DNA of 64,000 nucleotides, from positions 11,131,383 through 11,195,382 of the forward strand of contig NC_084670.1 in assembly GCF_028389875.1 (NCBI RefSeq), read 5' to 3'. Each line of letters opens with the position of its first letter. Position 1 is the stretch's first letter. A program made the position numbers and the translations under genes. This stretch comes from Rhea pennata (lineage: Eukaryota > Chordata > Aves > Rheiformes > Rheidae). Of the stretch, positions 62,615-64,000 are shown piece after piece. The notes beneath the pieces are model-generated. The model had not been told where the DNA came from. It did not search any database and saw only the letters and a list, made by a program, of their open reading frames with translations.

Positions 62615-64000
62615 ATGCCGGGCGCCAGGGCTTTCCCCTGCCCCGGCTGCCGCATGCGCTTCGGCTCCCGGCCGCTGCTGCAGCAGCACGTCGAGAGGTT
62701 CTGCATCGGGGCGCCGGGCGAGGCGGAGGCGCCGGCCGCCTCGGTAGTGCGGCGCCAGGCCGGGAGCGGGGGGGGGGCGTCTCGCAGGCGGCCCCGTGGG
62801 CACCGTGCTGAGTGCGGCCATCTCCACTTGCTACGGCACAGGGCGACGAGCGGCGGCGGCCAGGGGCCCCGCTGGGCCTGGTGCTCACGGGGCGCGAGCG
62901 AGCGCTGCTGCGCGGGCCGGGGCGGCCGGTGGCGAGGCGGCTGCCCGAGCAGGTACGGCCGGCCCAGCTGCTCGTGCCTGTGCGGGGCTCCCGGACCACG
63001 CAGGGGGGCTGGGGGGAGGCCCCGCGCATGTGGGGAGCAGCCCGACCCTCCCACACACACACATATTCAACCCCCCCCCCCCCACCTCCCCCTTGCAGCC
63101 CCCTGCAGCCCCCGCCCGCCCCACTCGGGGGCTGGTGGAGGCCCACGAGCGTCGCATGGCCGAAATCTGGGCCAGGAGCCGGCAGCTGGAGCGGCAGCGA
63201 GCGGGTAGGCACTGATGAGGGGGCCGTTTCGGGGGAGGTTGCAGGCGAGTGGCCGCCCTCATCCCCACGGCCGCTCTCGCAGGGCTCTGCCGGCGCCTCG
63301 GGGAGCTGGCGGCCCGGGCGCGTCACCCCTCACCGCGCGCCCCCAGGACGCCGGAGGCTCCGGCCGCCCTCGGCCTCGCCGCCCTGCCGCCGGCCGCCGG
63401 GCCGCTGGCTGCCGAGATCCGGTGAGCAGGCAGGCAGGAGGGTGGCGGCACCGCGGCGCTCGCTAGCCCCTCACCCGCCAGCCCTGACGCGGGTGCCGCC
63501 GCAGGGCGCTGCGGCAGGCCTATGTGCGGGGCGGCGGGCGCGAGGCGGCCGTGCTGGCCCGGCTCCTCGAGCTCCAGGTGGAGGCCGCGGCACTGGAGCG
63601 GGCCAGGAGGGCCGGTGAGTCCCCGTGGCACTGGTGGTATCGGGTGTGTGTGGGGGGGGCTCCCGGCACCCTGTCCCGATCCCCCCCGCTCCACACACAC
63701 CCACACCCACACACACCCCCCCACACACACCCACCCACCCACCCCCACGGCTGAGGCCTGCCCGCAGCGCCGGCAGAGCCACTGGGGGCCCCGGGCGCGG
63801 AGCTGCTGGCCTTGGAGCTGGGGAACTGGAGGCTGGAGGACGAGCTGCTGAGGCTGAAGGTGCGGAGGGCGAGGAGAGCCGAGGCTGGTAGGTGCCCGGG
63901 GCCGTGGTGGTGGTGGTGGGGGGGTGGGGTGGGAAGAGGTCCCGCTGGGCCCAGATGCACCCCAGTGACGGGGTCACGTCCGCACCGCCACCACCAGGCT
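62615..64000 (+). CDS. CCDC17: CCDC17, zinc-finger/coiled-coil protein, 5' part only
   Basis: Six complete exons and the start of a seventh keep one frame: 62615-62743, 62842-62952, 63099-63204, 63283-63421, 63505-63614, 63768-63887 and 63998-64000 (runs off the window), about 239 codons of a protein of about 620 in human. The N-terminus holds a C2HC zinc finger with C9, C12, H25 and C30 (FPCPGC...HVERFCIG), the CCDC17 hallmark. Later exons encode charged helical segments typical of coiled coil (HERRMAEIWARSRQLERQRA; LAAEIRALRQAYVRGGGRE; LLELQVEAAALERARRAG) that match the mammalian protein in order. Introns are only 78-153 bp. The stretch between the second and third helical segments is about 35 residues, shorter than I recall for mammals. 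Function is poorly known. Synteny after GPBP1L1 supports the call. Splice sites are inferred by frame and similarity; the exon 1 donor (GTAGTG) is weak. Confidence 0.9.
63052..63083. repeat. CA repeat and C13 run in CCDC17 intron 2
   Basis: CACACACACAC at 63052-63062, then thirteen C at 63071-63083, ending 15 bp before the exon 3 acceptor. It doubles as an unusual C-only pyrimidine tract. Confidence 0.9.
63691..63747. repeat. CA/CCA-rich simple repeat in CCDC17 intron 5
   Basis: An alternating CACACA, CCCACA and CCCACCCA array fills most of the 153-bp intron between the 63505-63614 and 63768-63887 exons. Confidence 0.9.

Noticed and set aside
62331-63326. 331-codon minus-strand ORF opposite CCDC17
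   Set aside because: It is a shadow of GC-rich CCDC17 exons and promoter; composition is low-complexity and it crosses several well-supported introns.

Overview
The window looks like nuclear DNA from a sauropsid, most likely a bird. It has AT-rich introns, sharply bounded CpG islands, old CR1-type LINE remnants and a block of vertebrate genes. Four protein-coding genes can be reconstructed exon by exon: IPP (+, 12871-19114), TMEM69 (-, 22904-24303), GPBP1L1 (+, coding 43131-59106, first exon near 25.7 kb) and the 5' part of CCDC17 (+, 62615 to the right edge). Gene order and relative orientation match what I recall of human 1p34.1 (IPP, TMEM69, GPBP1L1, CCDC17), seen inverted. Family identities and human comparisons are from memory; no search was run.

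Layout. 1-12.5 kb is mostly gene-poor. It holds one candidate 3'-terminal coding exon of an unrecognised gene (1232-1468, with AATAAA at 1565), a short tandem repeat and a 1.4-kb antisense CR1 remnant (3362-4740). A CpG island at about 12.5-13.4 kb with NRF1-like and GC-box motifs drives IPP. Its eight coding exons give 584 codons encoding a BTB-BACK-Kelch protein. IPP and TMEM69 converge, with candidate poly(A) signals less than 100 bp apart. TMEM69 and GPBP1L1 diverge from a large CpG island (about 24.7-26.5 kb) carrying a ZNF143/THAP11-type motif. GPBP1L1 has a first intron of about 16-17 kb with CR1 remnants and homopolymer tracts, a probable extra noncoding 5' exon, and ten coding exons (471 aa). 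CCDC17 follows in the same direction inside a very GC-rich block with introns of only 78-153 bp, and runs off the window.

The genes do not form a pathway. IPP is a putative cullin-3 adaptor and actin-associated kelch protein, TMEM69 a small multi-pass membrane protein, GPBP1L1 a vasculin-family nuclear protein and CCDC17 a zinc-finger/coiled-coil protein. What links them is shared promoters and 3' ends. I found no CRISPR array, operon, intact mobile element or clearly new multi-gene system. The most notable signals are regulatory or architectural: four MYB-type motifs and an in-frame decoy donor in IPP intron 1, six of seven IPP introns splitting a glycine codon, a tandem duplication at an IPP splice acceptor, the divergent promoter, and the compact, shortened CCDC17.
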